Below, in pieces: positions 10,267-21,914 of a stretch of 64,000 nucleotides of DNA. Source of the stretch: Apoda limacodes (lineage: Eukaryota; Arthropoda; Insecta; Lepidoptera; Limacodidae); assembly GCA_946406115.1 (NCBI GenBank), contig OX291552.1:6386001-6450000 (forward strand), in the 5' to 3' direction. Position numbers and translations under genes: made by a program. Each line of letters begins with the position of its first letter. Within the stretch, counting starts at the first letter, position 1. The notes beneath the pieces are model-generated. The model saw only the letters and a program-made list of their open reading frames with translations. It did not search any database and had not been told where the DNA came from.

Positions 10267-10688
10267 TATAAAATAAATATCATTAATAATAATATGAAAG
10301 CGGCTTTTCCATTTTGTGTTTCTTACTACATAAAGTGCTGTCCATCTCACTATTCCCCCATATTACTCTTAACTTCAAAGACAGGACAAGGATGTTTGTA
10401 GCGCAATAATTTTGTTCTCTAGTGGGTCTTCCCTCGGTATTGACGGACATTTTCTACAATATCTCAAGGACCTTATAAGAATTCCGTCAGTGACGTACTG
10501 TATGTACCTTTCATATTTAACTGTTTATATTTGTTTATGTACTCTTCTTGTACCAATATATTGTTGCAGATTGGTGGGCTTACTGCCATACAGCATTTTC
10601 TACCAGCCATCCACAGAGCTAGACCGAAAGAGTGTAGGCCATACAATATTTTTTTAGTATATTTTAAGTTTAATTAGTTTAATTTTTT
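10267..10688. other. Unassigned spacer
   Basis: AT-rich; a chance plus frame at 10412-10657 has no recognised motif and no codon bias. Confidence 0.4.
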
Positions 10689-11126
10689 AGGGTTCTGTAC
10701 CCAAGGGGTAAAAAACGGGACCCTTACCTAAGACTCCGCTGTCCGTCCGTCCGTCTGTCACCAGGCTGTATCTCATTAACCGTGATAGTTAGACAGTTGA
10801 AATTTTCACAGAAGATGTATTTCTATTGCCGCTATATTAAAAAATACTAAAAAACAGAATAAAATAGCAATTTAAGAAGATTTATAAATATTTACAACAA
10901 ACGTGATTTTTTCGCTCACTTTAGCTCGATATTGATAACGGCAACCAGTAAACGCTTGAAATATTCACAGAAACAAAAAAGTAAATAATTAAATTAAAAT
11001 AAAACAAATATTTAAGGGGGCTCCCATACCAAAAACGTGATTTTGCTGCCGTTTTGCTGCTGTTTTGCTGTGATAATGGTACGGAACCTTCGTTCGCGAG
11101 TCCACCTCGCACGTGGCCGATTTTTT
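10689..11126 (+). mobile_element. Family A interspersed repeat, full-length copy
   Basis: It starts AGGGTTCTGTACCCAAGGGG and ends TCCACCTCGCACGTGGCCGA plus T run. CTGTCCGTCCGTCCGTCTG, CACCAGGCTGTATCTC and GGGGGCTCCCATACC are in the same order as in the 2004 copy. GAGTCCACCTCGC differs from the usual GAGTCCGACTCGC, which breaks that palindrome. Confidence 0.88.
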
Positions 11127-12239
11127 AATACTGTGTTTTGTTACTTCTACTATAGAATAAATTAAACAAGCTTCTACTGCGCCATGAATTCTTAGCTTAG
11201 TAGAATGAAGCTTGGTAGAAATTATGTTTGAAACATTATTACCAAATTTTATGACTTTTGAAACAAATAACTCGCATACCTACAAGCATTTTTGACTTAT
11301 CCAACAACCTATATCAAAACGTGCTAGCGCTATATAAATATGTTACCTCATTTATATGTAGGAGAACACTTAAGTTCTTTTATCTTATTTGATTAAAAAC
11401 TCTATGTTGGTTCATATATAAAGCACCTGCCAAAAAATCTTCATTGAAGAATAAGATTACAATCTCATAAACTATACGGGTACCGTTATTGGCATTTAGC
11501 TACGGAACCCTAAAATCCTAGTAAAATGTCTTCCAGTTTCACAATGGCGCGGGGTTTGGTGCAATACGAGTATGTTGTCATTATAAACACGCCACTGATT
11601 GATGATGATCGATATTCCCTTCAATAACTCGATAATTCAAACCTCCGTAAACTGAACCCTCTGATAGTTGTAGCAACCGAGATTCAGTTTAACCAAATCA
11701 CACGTTCTGTTGCATATGACACGCTTGCATAGCTCATTGTTAATTAGCGATGAAAATACACACATATTCGCATGTTTTACCGTAGACACTGTACTGTAAG
11801 AATCATTTATTCGTGAAGTGATTTTATTAATATTAATTATTTAACGTATACGTAAAGCAAAGATGACTTATACGTCTAGATATCGTGTCCGAAACAACAT
11901 CAAACGGAGTATTGTGAGCCATTCTCCTATCAATGTGTGTGTAAATCAGCTAATACGACTATCATTTTTACATCTGAGTGCGTAATTTTGGTGTTATCAA
12001 CCTTAAAGTGATTACTCCGAATTGGGGAGTTCTTACTTTTATTCGGTACTACAATTTATGTTCACTTTGAGTTGTCGCGTGCTCTACTTTGAGTCCGTAG
12101 CATTAATTGATTTACTAACTCAGGATAATCTATGTTATTGTTAATAATTTAAATAGACATACAGATTCTAAAAGTAAACGACTGTCTCTTAGAGTAAGGA
12201 GTGTAGTTTAGATAAGGTTGTCTCATAACTTAGAATTGT
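11127..12239. other. Unassigned spacer
   Basis: AT-rich. ATTTAGCTACGGAACCCTAA at about 11495 is a scrap of a family E type end. The remainder (11540-12240) shows no repeats, ORFs or exon-like segments I can support. Confidence 0.4.
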
Positions 12240-12735
12240 ATAACGGAACCTGTAAAATATTAATTTGAGCATTTACTTTTGTATTCTTTCAATCATAGTA
12301 TTATATATATTGTAACGGGGCTCCCATACTATGACTGCATGTTCTAAAATAGGCCTGACGGGAGTTGTATACATGTAGGTTTTATCGTTCCTAAATAATT
12401 TTGAATTATGAGCAACTAATCCTAGCATTTGATATGATTTATTCGTAATGTTAATTACATGCTTATCCATAGTTAGTTTTAAGTCCAAAACTACTCCCAA
12501 GTCTTTTATAGAATCTACTTTCTTACGTATCTAATTATTTATTTTATATTTAAAACTATTTGGTTTTCTTTTATTAGTAAAAGAGATGGTTTCGGATTTT
12601 GAGAAGCTGGCATGAATTCAATTATTTTTCACAATAGTTTGCCAGTGACTTTAAGTCAGCCTGAAGTTATAAGCATTCTTCAGTGTTACGTATAGTACGG
12701 TATAGTTTTAATTAATCTGCATAGAGGTGGAAATA
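12240..12735 (-). pseudogene. LINE B: RT C-terminal part, separated from its N-terminal part
   Basis: The minus frame 12500-12273 reads MGVVLDLKLTMDKHV, a NKSYQMLGL stretch, then ILEHAVIVWEP, the conserved region after the catalytic motifs of jockey/CR1-group reverse transcriptases. Upstream (about 12735-12500) decayed sequence matches the linker after the catalytic YADD box, with a TATGCAGA remnant near 12720. The rest of this LINE continues at 15807-17060, so the element was split by the plus-strand LINE C. Confidence 0.75.
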
Positions 12736-12789
12736 AGAGATTTTAGTATGTTTTGCATTGTCAAAGTTGAGAGTTACGAGTGTACGGAG

Positions 12790-15700
12790 CGGACGTGCGA
12801 CAATCTTTGTTTTAATTTAATTTAATTACTATACAAGCAAAAAAATACCTAATCACGTTTAAGTTTAAGTTGATGATGAGCGCAATTTGCACTGCACAAA
12901 AGAGACACCAAACACAAAGACAATCCTTGATCATGTATGCTCCAACATAAAAAAACAACACTTTTCACATGGCTATTGTAGAAACAGTAACATCCGACCA
13001 CAAACAAATCTATTTCGAAATCCAAAGACGTGAGCCACAAAAGAAAAAACGCATCGAATATCAGGCCATTGATTATGATAAGCTGTACAATATATTCTAT
13101 AACGACATGAGTGTATGTGGTTTCAATGACGATTATGAAAATCTTGAGGCAAAATTACTAGATGCTATCAAAAGAAGTAAATGAACCAAAATAAAGATAT
13201 TAAACTCTCCGATGGCAGACTGGATCAACAAGGACATAATGCAAGCGATTGATAAAAAAAAAAAAAAATCGGTTATATATACATCAGAGAAGCACAGCAT
13301 GAAGAAACAGCAAAAGAAGAATACTTAGCAGAAAGAAAGAAAGTCCAAAATGCGATACAAAGAACCAAGAGCAATTACTATAAAAACATGTTTAAAAAGT
13401 GTGTAGACAAACCGCGTAAAAAGTGGAAACTCATCAATGACCTAAGTAATAACAAAATAAAAACTACTTCTATTCCTAACAAACTCGAAACAAGCTCTGG
13501 TCCAATTACGAATATCACTGACATATGTCAGCACTTTAATTCTGTCTTCGCTAGTATGGGCTCAGATTTGGCAAACAATATCCCTCAAAACTTTCATAGT
13601 GATACAATTAGACAGTCATATAGTCATAACTACTTAAATAATGACGTAGAACTGTCAGAACTGAGCCCAGCCACTGCTGATGAAATCAGTAAAATTATTG
13701 ATAACCTCAAACCAATCACTACTTGTGGTTTGGATGGAATTAGCTGCAAAATTATAAAATGTCTCAAAACTTTAATCTTAGAGGAGTTAACACTATGCAC
13801 TAATAAATGTTTAAAAGGTGGCCACTTTCCTAACTCAATGAAAATTGCTAAGGTCAGTCCTATTTTCAAAGCAGGCAAGAAAACTAACGCTGGCAATTAT
13901 CGCCCCATATCAGTGCTTCCCATTCTTTCCAAAATTATGGAAAAAGTTCTATACAATCGTTTGGAACAGTATTTAAATTCTATTGATTTCATATCCAGTA
14001 AGCAATATGGCTTCCGCCCCAAATCCAATACCCTTTCTGCTTGTGTGGACCTTATAACTAACCTAAAAAGCAATATTGATAAAAAACAAATAGCGCTAGG
14101 GATTTTTATAGATTTAAAAAGCTTTTGATTCCATTAGTCACAGAAAGCTTTTAAACATACTTTACTTCATTGGTATTAAAGGCACCGCATACAATATCCT
14201 GGAATCATACCTTAGCAACAGATTTCAAGTTGTGAGGGTCGTTAATGCCCAAAGTACTCCAAAAAAGATCACTTACGGAGTACCCCAAGGATCCATCTTG
14301 GGTCCCTTACTATTCCTAATTTACATAAATAATATAAGTACACTGGGTCTCAAGGGTGGAGTCTCCTTATATGCTGACGACACATGTTCATTTTACTTTG
14401 GCAAAGATATCAAACCTATAATAAACAGTGCCCAAAATTGCCTCTCAAATTGGTTCCAAACAAATTTGTTAAATCTTAATATAGCCAAAACCAATTACAT
14501 GATTTTTAGTGCGAAAAACAAAAAAATACCTTACTTTGAACCCCCAACTATCAACAACGCACCAATAACTAAAGTCGACACTGAAAAATACCTTGGCCTT
14601 ACTCTCGACAGCCGTTTGTCGTTAAAACCTCACATCGAAAAAATTAGGTCAAAGCTATCATCTCTCTTGTTTGCGCTTCGCGGCACTGTTCGCTGTTTTC
14701 CAAAGTCTGTTCGCTACATCATCTACAACTCCATTGTCAAACCCCGATTAGACTATTTGATCGAGCTATGGGGGTGTGCCGCTAATACAAACATTAAAAT
14801 CCTGCAAATTACCCACAATAAAATAATCAAACTACTGTTTCACTATGACTACCTTACCCCAACAGCAACAATCTATAAAGAAACTGGTTTAATGTCTTCA
14901 TCACAAATTTACAAATTTAAAACATGTTTACTCATCAGGTAATCCTTACTAAAACAATCCATACTCAGATATCATTTAAACTAAAATCCCAAGTGCACAG
15001 CCGAATCACAAGACGATCAAATAATAATATCCACTTATTACCTCCTCGCAAGCTCAACTACGACATCCGAAACATTATGTATGAAGGTGCAAAGATCTAT
15101 AATAAATTACCAGATGATATAAAAAATACAAGTTCATTTTTACTATTTAAAAAAAGACTAAAATGTCATATTACAAAATAAAATCATAGTAAGCTATTAT
15201 GACAATTTAATTTCTAACCTTCTTTCGGTTCTGATGAAATTTAATTAGAATCGATTTCGTCTAATATTAAAACTTAAATAATAAAATGAAGCACAATATA
15301 TGTATAATAAGACAATAACACATAATTTATAAAACTATTTACAACTACCTCAATTTGTACCTGACTATTTCATATCAATAAAATACTATATACTTTATAT
15401 CCAATTAACATATAATAGTGACTCAACTTATCATAATACAGTCCTAACTTCTTTATTTTGTACAACATTTTCTTATATTGACGATGGTCACCGATAAAGT
15501 GATTAGCCACTGACCGATAGTCACGTAATAGAACCCATTTCTATTGATTATAAACAGTGCTGGCCGACACAGATATAACCACCTGGACTTGAACTTGTTT
15601 CGATGCCTGTTTAAATATATCTTTCTACTTACCCACTTATTTTGCTTAACGTATCATTATCAACATTTTTAAATGTACAAACATAGCTTTCCGTACACTT

Positions 15701-15806
15701 TAGACCTAAGTTAAATAATTTGTTTTTGTTTTTCTCAGTAAGTGATTTATAATCTTTTGAGAAATAAATGTCTAAAACCTAAATTAATATACATCTCAAA
15801 TAAAAA
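12790..15806 (+). pseudogene. LINE C: nearly complete reverse transcriptase, 5'-truncated
   Basis: A non-LTR retrotransposon truncated inside its endonuclease. About 12920-13184 holds the endonuclease end with the catalytic SDH box (VTSDHKQIYFEI). 13388-14128 holds the linker and RT start (NYRPISVLPILSKIMEKVL, KQYGFRP). A single missing A in the run near 14117 ends that frame in DLKSF, where the family has DLKKAFD. 14232-14942 continues with GVPQGSILGPLLF, the catalytic YADD at 14370-14381, KYLGLTLDSRL and the WGC region. 14924-15181 encodes the C-terminus in a third frame (YNKLPDDIK). The 3' untranslated region runs to about 15806. Target-primed reverse transcription would be its mode. Jockey/CR1-group, clade unresolved. 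Confidence 0.88.
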
Positions 15807-17060
15807 AGGTTCTTAAATACAGCCCTGTAAACCATTTGGAACCGTTTTTTGCTGTCTATTAGAGATATATAACAAAAACCATCTCAGCAGAGATCCTTTT
15901 ATACCGTTGTATGCAATTTTTTTTCAATAAGATGACATGGTCAATTTTATTTAATGTTCTCTCAAAATCAGTATAGATAGCGATAGTTTGCTCACCATCG
16001 TCTATGGCTTCATACAGATACGTTATGAAGTTGGTTAAATTACTGACTTTTGAGCGGTTTTTGTTAAACAAATCTATGTGATTTGGTATCACTAGATCTT
16101 GTAAAATTGGATAAAGTTGCTAATGTACCAATTTCACAAATACTTTTGAGAAGGCTGATAAGATAGAAATAGGTATATATTGTGTTACATAGTCTTTGCT
16201 TCCATTTTTATATAGGAGATTAAATTAGCTTCTTTCCTCTTTGTAGGAAATTGCCCTTCTTCTAAACTTTTGTTAAGAATAAGATAAAGGAGAAATTTGA
16301 TAGAATCTATCATATTTTTAATATAATAGGAATGGATGCCATCCAGCCCAGCCCTTTTTGTGATATCGAGAGAGAAAATTTCTTCTTCTATTTTATCTAA
16401 TGATGTTTAAATTTATGGTATTGTATTATCTTTTGAATCCATTTCTGTTTATGTCATTCTCCGTGTCTAGTTGAGTAGGTTGATATACACTTTGAAAGTA
16501 GTTAGGAAACATTATTACATATAATTTATGGATCGTCTGACGATTGATTGTTGTAGGTTAATATTTTTGGAAAAGAACTTTTATTATTTTTTAGGCTACT
16601 CACATGACTCCAAAAATATTTAATACATATAAGGTTTTATTGATAAGTTTGTACGTTTTATGTAATTATCATATGTCATTTTAGTTAGTTTTTGAAATCT
16701 AGATCTGTACATAGAGAATAATTGATAATTGCTGACTTCATTGGGAAATTTCTTGTAGGCTTTGAAAGATTTTTCTTTTAGTTTGATACTCTTGATGAGG
16801 TCTTTACTGAACCAGAGGGGAAATGTGTTAGATTTTATATTATTTTGTGGGATATAATTCCGAATGTCTGAAATGTTTACATGCTAATAAAAAAAGGTCT
16901 ACACTTTCATCTACCGTTAATTCATCAAAGATTGTGGCCTAGCCTAGTTTTACGATTTCTTTGTTAATTTTGCTATAATTTTCTTTACGGAAACAAAAGA
17001 AAAATGTCGAACTCGCATTGTAAATATTATTTGAGTCAAAATAGACTACGTTTTAAGATC
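15807..17060 (-). pseudogene. LINE B: endonuclease-RT linker and RT N-terminal part
   Basis: On the minus strand, from about 17060 downwards: a linker with FPLWFSKDLIKSIKLKEKSF and YDNYIKRT, many stops through 16600-16200, then the RT fingers/palm (IYTDFERTLNKIDHVILLKK, motif A, at about 15985-15905) and a stop near 15860. Its C-terminal part is at 12240-12735, beyond LINE C. The stops and shifts show that it is much older than LINE C. Confidence 0.75.
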
Positions 17061-17681
17061 AAAAAATATTACAATAACTTATTGTCATTTCCTGAGTAGT
17101 GTTTGTAAAAGAATGTTGGATCGAGTAAGCCAGGATAATTGATTTTAAGCTCAGAAGTTTTTATAGGTTGTTTCGCATTTCTCCAAATAAAAGCTGTGTT
17201 CCATCTCACAACTTTGTAACGGAATTGTTAGCGGTTCGTGTTTCATATTAGCTTTTGGCAGAAAAATCATAGAGAAGTCTAATAGTGCTACGAAATATCA
17301 CTACCAAATATCCATGTCGGTAAATGAGTATTCTGTGCTACTTTTAGACAGCTGTCAAATGTGAACGGGTATATAGTTGATGCTAAATTGAGGTTTTGCT
17401 ATTAAATATTAACGCCACTCAGAAGGAACGCGCCTAAAGTGAGACGCTCTAACAAATAGTGTTACTTATTACCTACACTGTGCTAGAATAATTTCGTGCC
17501 GTCTCTTTCTGTCCTGCAAAAAAAGTATTGCTTTCCTGCTGTCAGTGTTACACGTAATAACGTTGAGTTTCCGGACACGACGTCTATTATTCTAGTTGAT
17601 GGTAATAAATAAAACTATGTACGTACTTTTTCAAGGATATTTAATAGTATTACATTGACACCTCTCGTTTTAGGGTTCCGT
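17061..17681. other. Unassigned spacer
   Basis: May include more of LINE B's endonuclease region on the minus strand, but no motif survives. GCGTCTCACTTTAGGCGCGT-type sequence (minus, about 17425-17450) is GC-richer and unexplained. Confidence 0.35.
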
Positions 17682-18603
17682 AGTCAACAAGGAACCCTTA
17701 TAGCTTCGCCATGTCCCTCCGTCCGCGGCTTCGTTCAAAAACTACTAATACGAGAAAGCTGCAATTTGGTAGGGATATACACATTGATCGAGCCGACAAT
17801 GTGGTAGAATAAAATCTTTGAAAAAACATTTTTTTAGGGTACCTCCCCTAAACGTGAAGTAGGACGTAATTTTTTCTTCTCGTCTACCCCATCGTGTGGG
17901 GTATCGTTGAAAAAATTTTTTTAAAATCATTGGCGGTATGCAAAGATAATTTTTTGATTTAGGGCTCCGTTTGCGAAAACCAGCCTTCCTTTACCAGCGA
18001 AAGTATAGTATTTGGAAATGTAAAAAAAAATACGGTGATAGTGCATATAGTGAATTTAAAAGGAAAACTATCACGGGTAAGTACACTGTACAGGTTAACG
18101 AGTAATAGTCGACTTAGTTATAAAATGTACTTGGAAAAGTGAAATTTTCGTACAAATTCCATTAAAAGTTACTTATATGAAGTAGGTACATCTGTAAAAC
18201 ATGTATAAAATGTAAGTAAATAAACGATGTATAATTATAAAATAATAAATTAATAACATTCTAAAGACTATTCTTCTTAAATTGATAACAATAGTTACGT
18301 TCAAATGACGCATTGGACTAGCCGGCGCGCTTGGCGCAACATCGAATCGAGCGTGTAACAGACAGCTGCGCTCACAGGCGCGCATGTTGTTTGGATGTCT
18401 CGAACATGAAGAACGCCCAGATAAGTTTGCAATTTTCGCTTTGAAAGTTCAGTTTTTAATGATTTGATTTGATTAACATTTAAAAAACTTTAATATCAAT
18501 ACTACTACAACTTGGCCCTTATCAATAAATTTCAGTTAATTATATAGATAATGGTACGGAACCCTTCGTGCGCGAGTCCGACTCGCTCTTGGCCGAATTT
18601 TTA
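17682..18603 (+). mobile_element. Composite repeat: family B-like start, family I insert, family A end
   Basis: It starts AGGGTTCCGTAGTCAACAAG with TCCCTCCGTCCGCGGC, AATACGAGAAAGCTGCAATT and GGGATATACACATTGATCGA. The same block appears inverted at 42264-42771. 18265-18540 is a family I copy (GACGCATTGGACTAGCCGGC). It closes with the family A end (ATAATGGTACGGAACCCTTC, CGAGTCCGACTCG). The shared 3' end across different interiors suggests recombination or a common terminal module. Confidence 0.7.
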
Positions 18604-19134
18604 TTATTTGTAATTTGCTTAGGTAATCTACTACCTGAATTTCGAACTCCAAGTTTTTGCGAATTTTATAAGTTGGACTCATTAACTTATTAATTTATAT
18701 TTAATCACATATAATTATATTTGTTACACTTTATTTTTGCTTCCGAATTTGCCCAACATTACTGTTCTATTCAATATAACCTTAACAGGGATAGATGCAT
18801 GTCCTTATCTAATTGGTCAGGTTTACCAATAAGGTGATCTAGATTTCACAGAAAAGATTTTTCTAAACTTAAGTTTACTTATCTCTGCTAGAAAGATAAG
18901 CACTTAAAGAAAGTGTTTTATTCCTTGATAAGAAATTGCCGACGGTCGGCTGTAACTACTGAATTTATAACATAGTAATCTTACGCCACGAGCAGTGGTC
19001 TTCCTATTTCATTATTTATTATCTTTTATCCATGGCTCCGTATCTGCTCTAATATTATAAATAAAAATAAATGTTCCTTAACAAGTTCCTCGCGAAAGTT
19101 ACGCTCTATTTTTCGATTCTATTTATCTATATAT
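18604..19134. other. Unassigned spacer
   Basis: AT-rich; no repeat or coding signal recognised. Confidence 0.4.
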
Positions 19135-19408
19135 CGCAGGCTAATCGTATAATCCACCGTTTCACAATATGCCTAGGCAAAGCGTAAAGTATGGAAACGA
19201 AAGTAACAGAAATCGCGCTGAATAAGTCATGCATGTTAGGTTAGGTTCAGTTTCTCTTTTGCAAACGTAGATGCGAATCGAACTAAGCATATCGTTATCC
19301 AGGCAAGCTTCATAGAATAATCTGTTCAGTTATATGATAATTTCTATTCCATAATTTACGATCTGCCTAGGCATTTTGTGAAACGGTGGATTATACGATT
19401 TGCCCGCG
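19135..19408. mobile_element. MITE with 45-bp terminal inverted repeats
   Basis: Left arm 19135-19179 (CGCAGGCTAATCGTATAATC, CACCGTTTCACAATATGCCTAGGCA) and right arm 19364-19408 (reverse complement CGCGGGCAAATCGTATAATC, then CACCGTTTCACAAAATGCCTAGGCA) match at all but three positions. The 184-bp centre is non-coding and includes TTAGGTTAGG. At 274 bp it is a cut-and-paste type non-autonomous element. No flanking duplication is obvious, so the superfamily is open. Confidence 0.88.
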
Positions 19409-19990
19409 ACATACACATATAAAATGCTTTGTCCTGAATAACTGACGGATCAGCGCACAGCCTAAGCCGCTAATCGAAGAGACCTGAAACTTAAAGGCTG
19501 TATTATTTGTATAACGTAGGCATCCTACAAGAAAGGATTTTCCGAAATTCTACCCCTAAGGGAGTGAAACAGGGGGACAAAGTTTATATGGGACAACGTG
19601 ATTCCTTTGTCCAATCTACTTTAATTTTGCATAAACCTTTTTTAACAGAATTGATGGAAAACGTGTTTTGTATTTCATTAAAATTCATTCATTGTAACCC
19701 TGTTAGGGGGGTTAAAATGGGGTAGAGAGATATTTTGGCAGTGATTTGCTTCCAGGTTCATATCAATACTCCATAGTGCTATTGATTTAAATTACATTTT
19801 ATTTTGACACCTGTTTGAAAACTCAATCCGGTTTTATCCAAAATTGAACTCACTTAAAAACAAGCAAATACTCTTTAAAATTGGAATATCTCGAAAAATT
19901 ATAATTTCCAAAAATCTGATCTAAATTACAGTTTGAAGTTGGTGTATATCTCTCTGACAGTATACCCATACAACACACTTCACTTGCCTT
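19409..19990 (+). mobile_element. Family D repeat (CCCCTAAGGGAGTGAAA type)
   Basis: Marks are AACTGACGGATCAGCGCACA, GGATTTTCCGAAATTCTACC, CCTAAGGGAGTGAAACAGGG and a later GTTAGGGGGGTTAAAATGGG. Similar blocks occur at 55020-55060, 55430-55465 and 55560-55600. The plus frame 19507-19725 is a chance read-through of it. Confidence 0.6.
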
Positions 19991-19995
19991 GCCTT

Positions 19996-20019
19996 ATCTC
20001 GCTATCCGGATAGCGAGAT
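19996..20019. repeat. Perfect 24-bp palindrome in LINE D 3' region
   Basis: ATCTCGCTATCCGGATAGCG followed by AGAT is identical to its own reverse complement. The related LINE fragment at 37791-37810 has CTCGCTATCTAGATAGCGAG at the same point, also a perfect palindrome although its centre differs. Confidence 0.9.
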
Positions 20020-20610
20020 TAGTCTCAACGACCTCCCCAAATAGGGCCTCCCTCCAAACACGACGCCGACGTCACGTCCTTGATATGTCGGTCGCAGAGT
20101 CTCCCAGAGTCTTTAACATAAGGAGGTGAGGTTTATTGGTCGGTATGCCTTCGGAATTGTGTAGACACTCCTGCCAGGTTTGGGTTGAAAGATTACCTTT
20201 ACTTCCCTCCAAGCCACAGGAATGTATTTGTGTGCGAGTCAAGCTCTAAAGATATGTACCAGGGCCTCGGCAATAAGGTTTAGTCCCCACTGCAGTAGGG
20301 CTGGGAATATGCCATTCAAACCCGCTGATTTGAAGGGGAGAAAGGATTGGATCGCCCAGACTGTTTTTTCCTTGTCCACTACGTCTTGCGCGGCTCTCCA
20401 GTCTTCCTTCGATAGTTCTTCCTCTTGGTCTGAGTCTGTGATTGTGCAGCCGGGAAAGTGCGTTTTTAGTAGTAGTGTGCATGCTTCCTCATCCGATGTC
20501 GTGTAAGAGCCGTCATCGAGTTTTAGCGAGCCTAGGTTGCGATGGTTGTCGTTGCTGAGTTTATTTTGGCTACAGTGGACTTCAGCCAGTTCAGCGATCG
20601 CTCGTCCCAC
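19998..20610 (-). pseudogene. LINE D: RT N-terminal fragment fused to its 3' region
   Basis: The minus frame 20610-20239 encodes the stretch leading into the reverse transcriptase fingers: TITDSDQEEELSKEDWRAAQ and FLPFKSAGLNGIFPALLQWG (usual KSxGxDG). It then continues towards RPINLTS near 20135. At about 20075 it breaks off and joins a sequence encoding REALFGEVVETNLAI that recurs at 37750-37802, followed by the palindrome. The catalytic half of the RT is therefore deleted. Jockey-group by motif, inferred. Confidence 0.78.
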
Positions 20611-21438
20611 AGTTTAAGGCAACCTTCACTTTGGAAGGCTTTTCCTCTGAACGTAGGTGCGTAAAGAGCCCCGGCTGCCAGCGTCGACTCCACTGTGTCA
20701 TAGATAGCATCTTCGATGGCTACCCTTATGGTTTCCGCTTCGGCAGAAGTGAGGTCAGCTTCGGACTGCAGCCTAACGGCTACCCGGAGCTCGGTGTTAG
20801 TGGCGTCCGCGTAGCTGGGCGCTGCCGACTTACGGTGAAGATCAACCTTCGCGCGTTTGGCACCGTCCCTCGGAGAAATTGACTCGTCGGGTCGGTTACG
20901 CTTCGCCCTTGTCAAAGACTCAGGCTTAGCGTCGGGTTCCTTTTAAGGGGCCCCCTCCTAGGCAGCGTCAGGTCTTTTCTAGCCGCGCTTCCCTCTCATC
21001 CGCTTCTTCTTGGTGGTACCGGTGGTCTTGTCTGATTTAGTTGATGAGGTGACGGTTTTCGCGCTTCCCTTTTTGGGTGCTGCGTTTGCCGTCTCCATGT
21101 TTTTTGTGTGACACAAATTGCCACTCGTTCTGTACCTCGTAAACTGTCGATACGGCACCAGACAGCTCCGATAGGTTCAACGTGGTATTGTTTGTTTTGG
21201 TTTTTGTTGGCGCGTTCTCCGCAGCCGGTGGGTTGAGTATGGCTTTTGAAGTATCCATAATTTTGTTTTTTTGATTTCTTCTCTGAGGCGTCCTACCCTC
21301 CATGAAGCCCGCACTTTTGGGGGAGCCCCGGCACGAACTGCCAGGGTGACCAGGACATACCTCGGAGCAATAGCAGGCCAGAATGAGTTGCAGACGAGAC
21401 GGGTCGACACATGGTATACAGAGGGTTAGCCTACGCAT
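20532..21438 (-). pseudogene. LINE D: ORF1 (gag-like) relic
   Basis: Two minus frames make up ORF1. 21438-21037 holds a Cys-rich start (CIPCVD, CYCSEVCPGHPG) and a Lys/Asn-rich stretch. 20915-20532 holds KRNRPDESISPRDGAKRAKV, then YADATNTELRVAV, AIEDAIYDTV and APTFRGKAFQSEGCLKLW, typical of the RNA-binding ORF1 proteins of insect jockey-group elements. Its end abuts the RT frame directly, so the endonuclease region that should lie between ORF1 and RT is missing. Confidence 0.72.
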
Positions 21439-21480
21439 CGTCGGCTGCCTGTCCCATCATTCTACCCTGCTCACCCGAAT

Positions 21481-21900
21481 CTAATTGGACCCAAGCCGAA
21501 TACCCAGGGGTGGGCTAGCCCCTGGGCCACTGTTTTTCGTCCGAAATCTAGACCAAAGAGGTCGTTTTGGCAGTGCAAGCCTGCCGGGATGCACCCGCCT
21601 CAACCCTCCAGGACTCCTTCATCCGTCGTTTCGGCGCTCAACTGCGTCTCTAGATTCACTGAATCTGTGTTCTGAGCATGTATGTATGTGTGTGTGTGTG
21701 TGTGGGGGGGGGGGTGTTTGTGTGTGCATCTGTATATGTTTATGTGTATGTGTGGTGGTGTTGTTGGAGGACTACATTTCCAAGTATGCCTAAAAGGCTC
21801 CTTGAAAATGTAGGCCAGTGCCCTCCCCATTTATCCGGACGTGGGACTGGCACCATCCAATGTGTGCACAGTTAGACTGTGTACGACACTGCACGGGGTT
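21481..21900 (-). mobile_element. LINE D 5' region with GT-rich microsatellite
   Basis: GC-rich sequence continuous with ORF1 of LINE D, probably its 5' untranslated part. 21676-21770 is a GT-rich microsatellite with a run of about ten Gs (21707-21716). Three overlapping chance frames read through it. The outer end near 21900 is not sharply defined. Confidence 0.5.
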
Positions 21901-21914
21901 GCGTTGGTTTGGTT

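Noticed and set aside
19225..19245. TTAGG telomere-type repeats (also at 5617)
   Set aside because: Only two units each; far below what would indicate telomeric or subtelomeric DNA.
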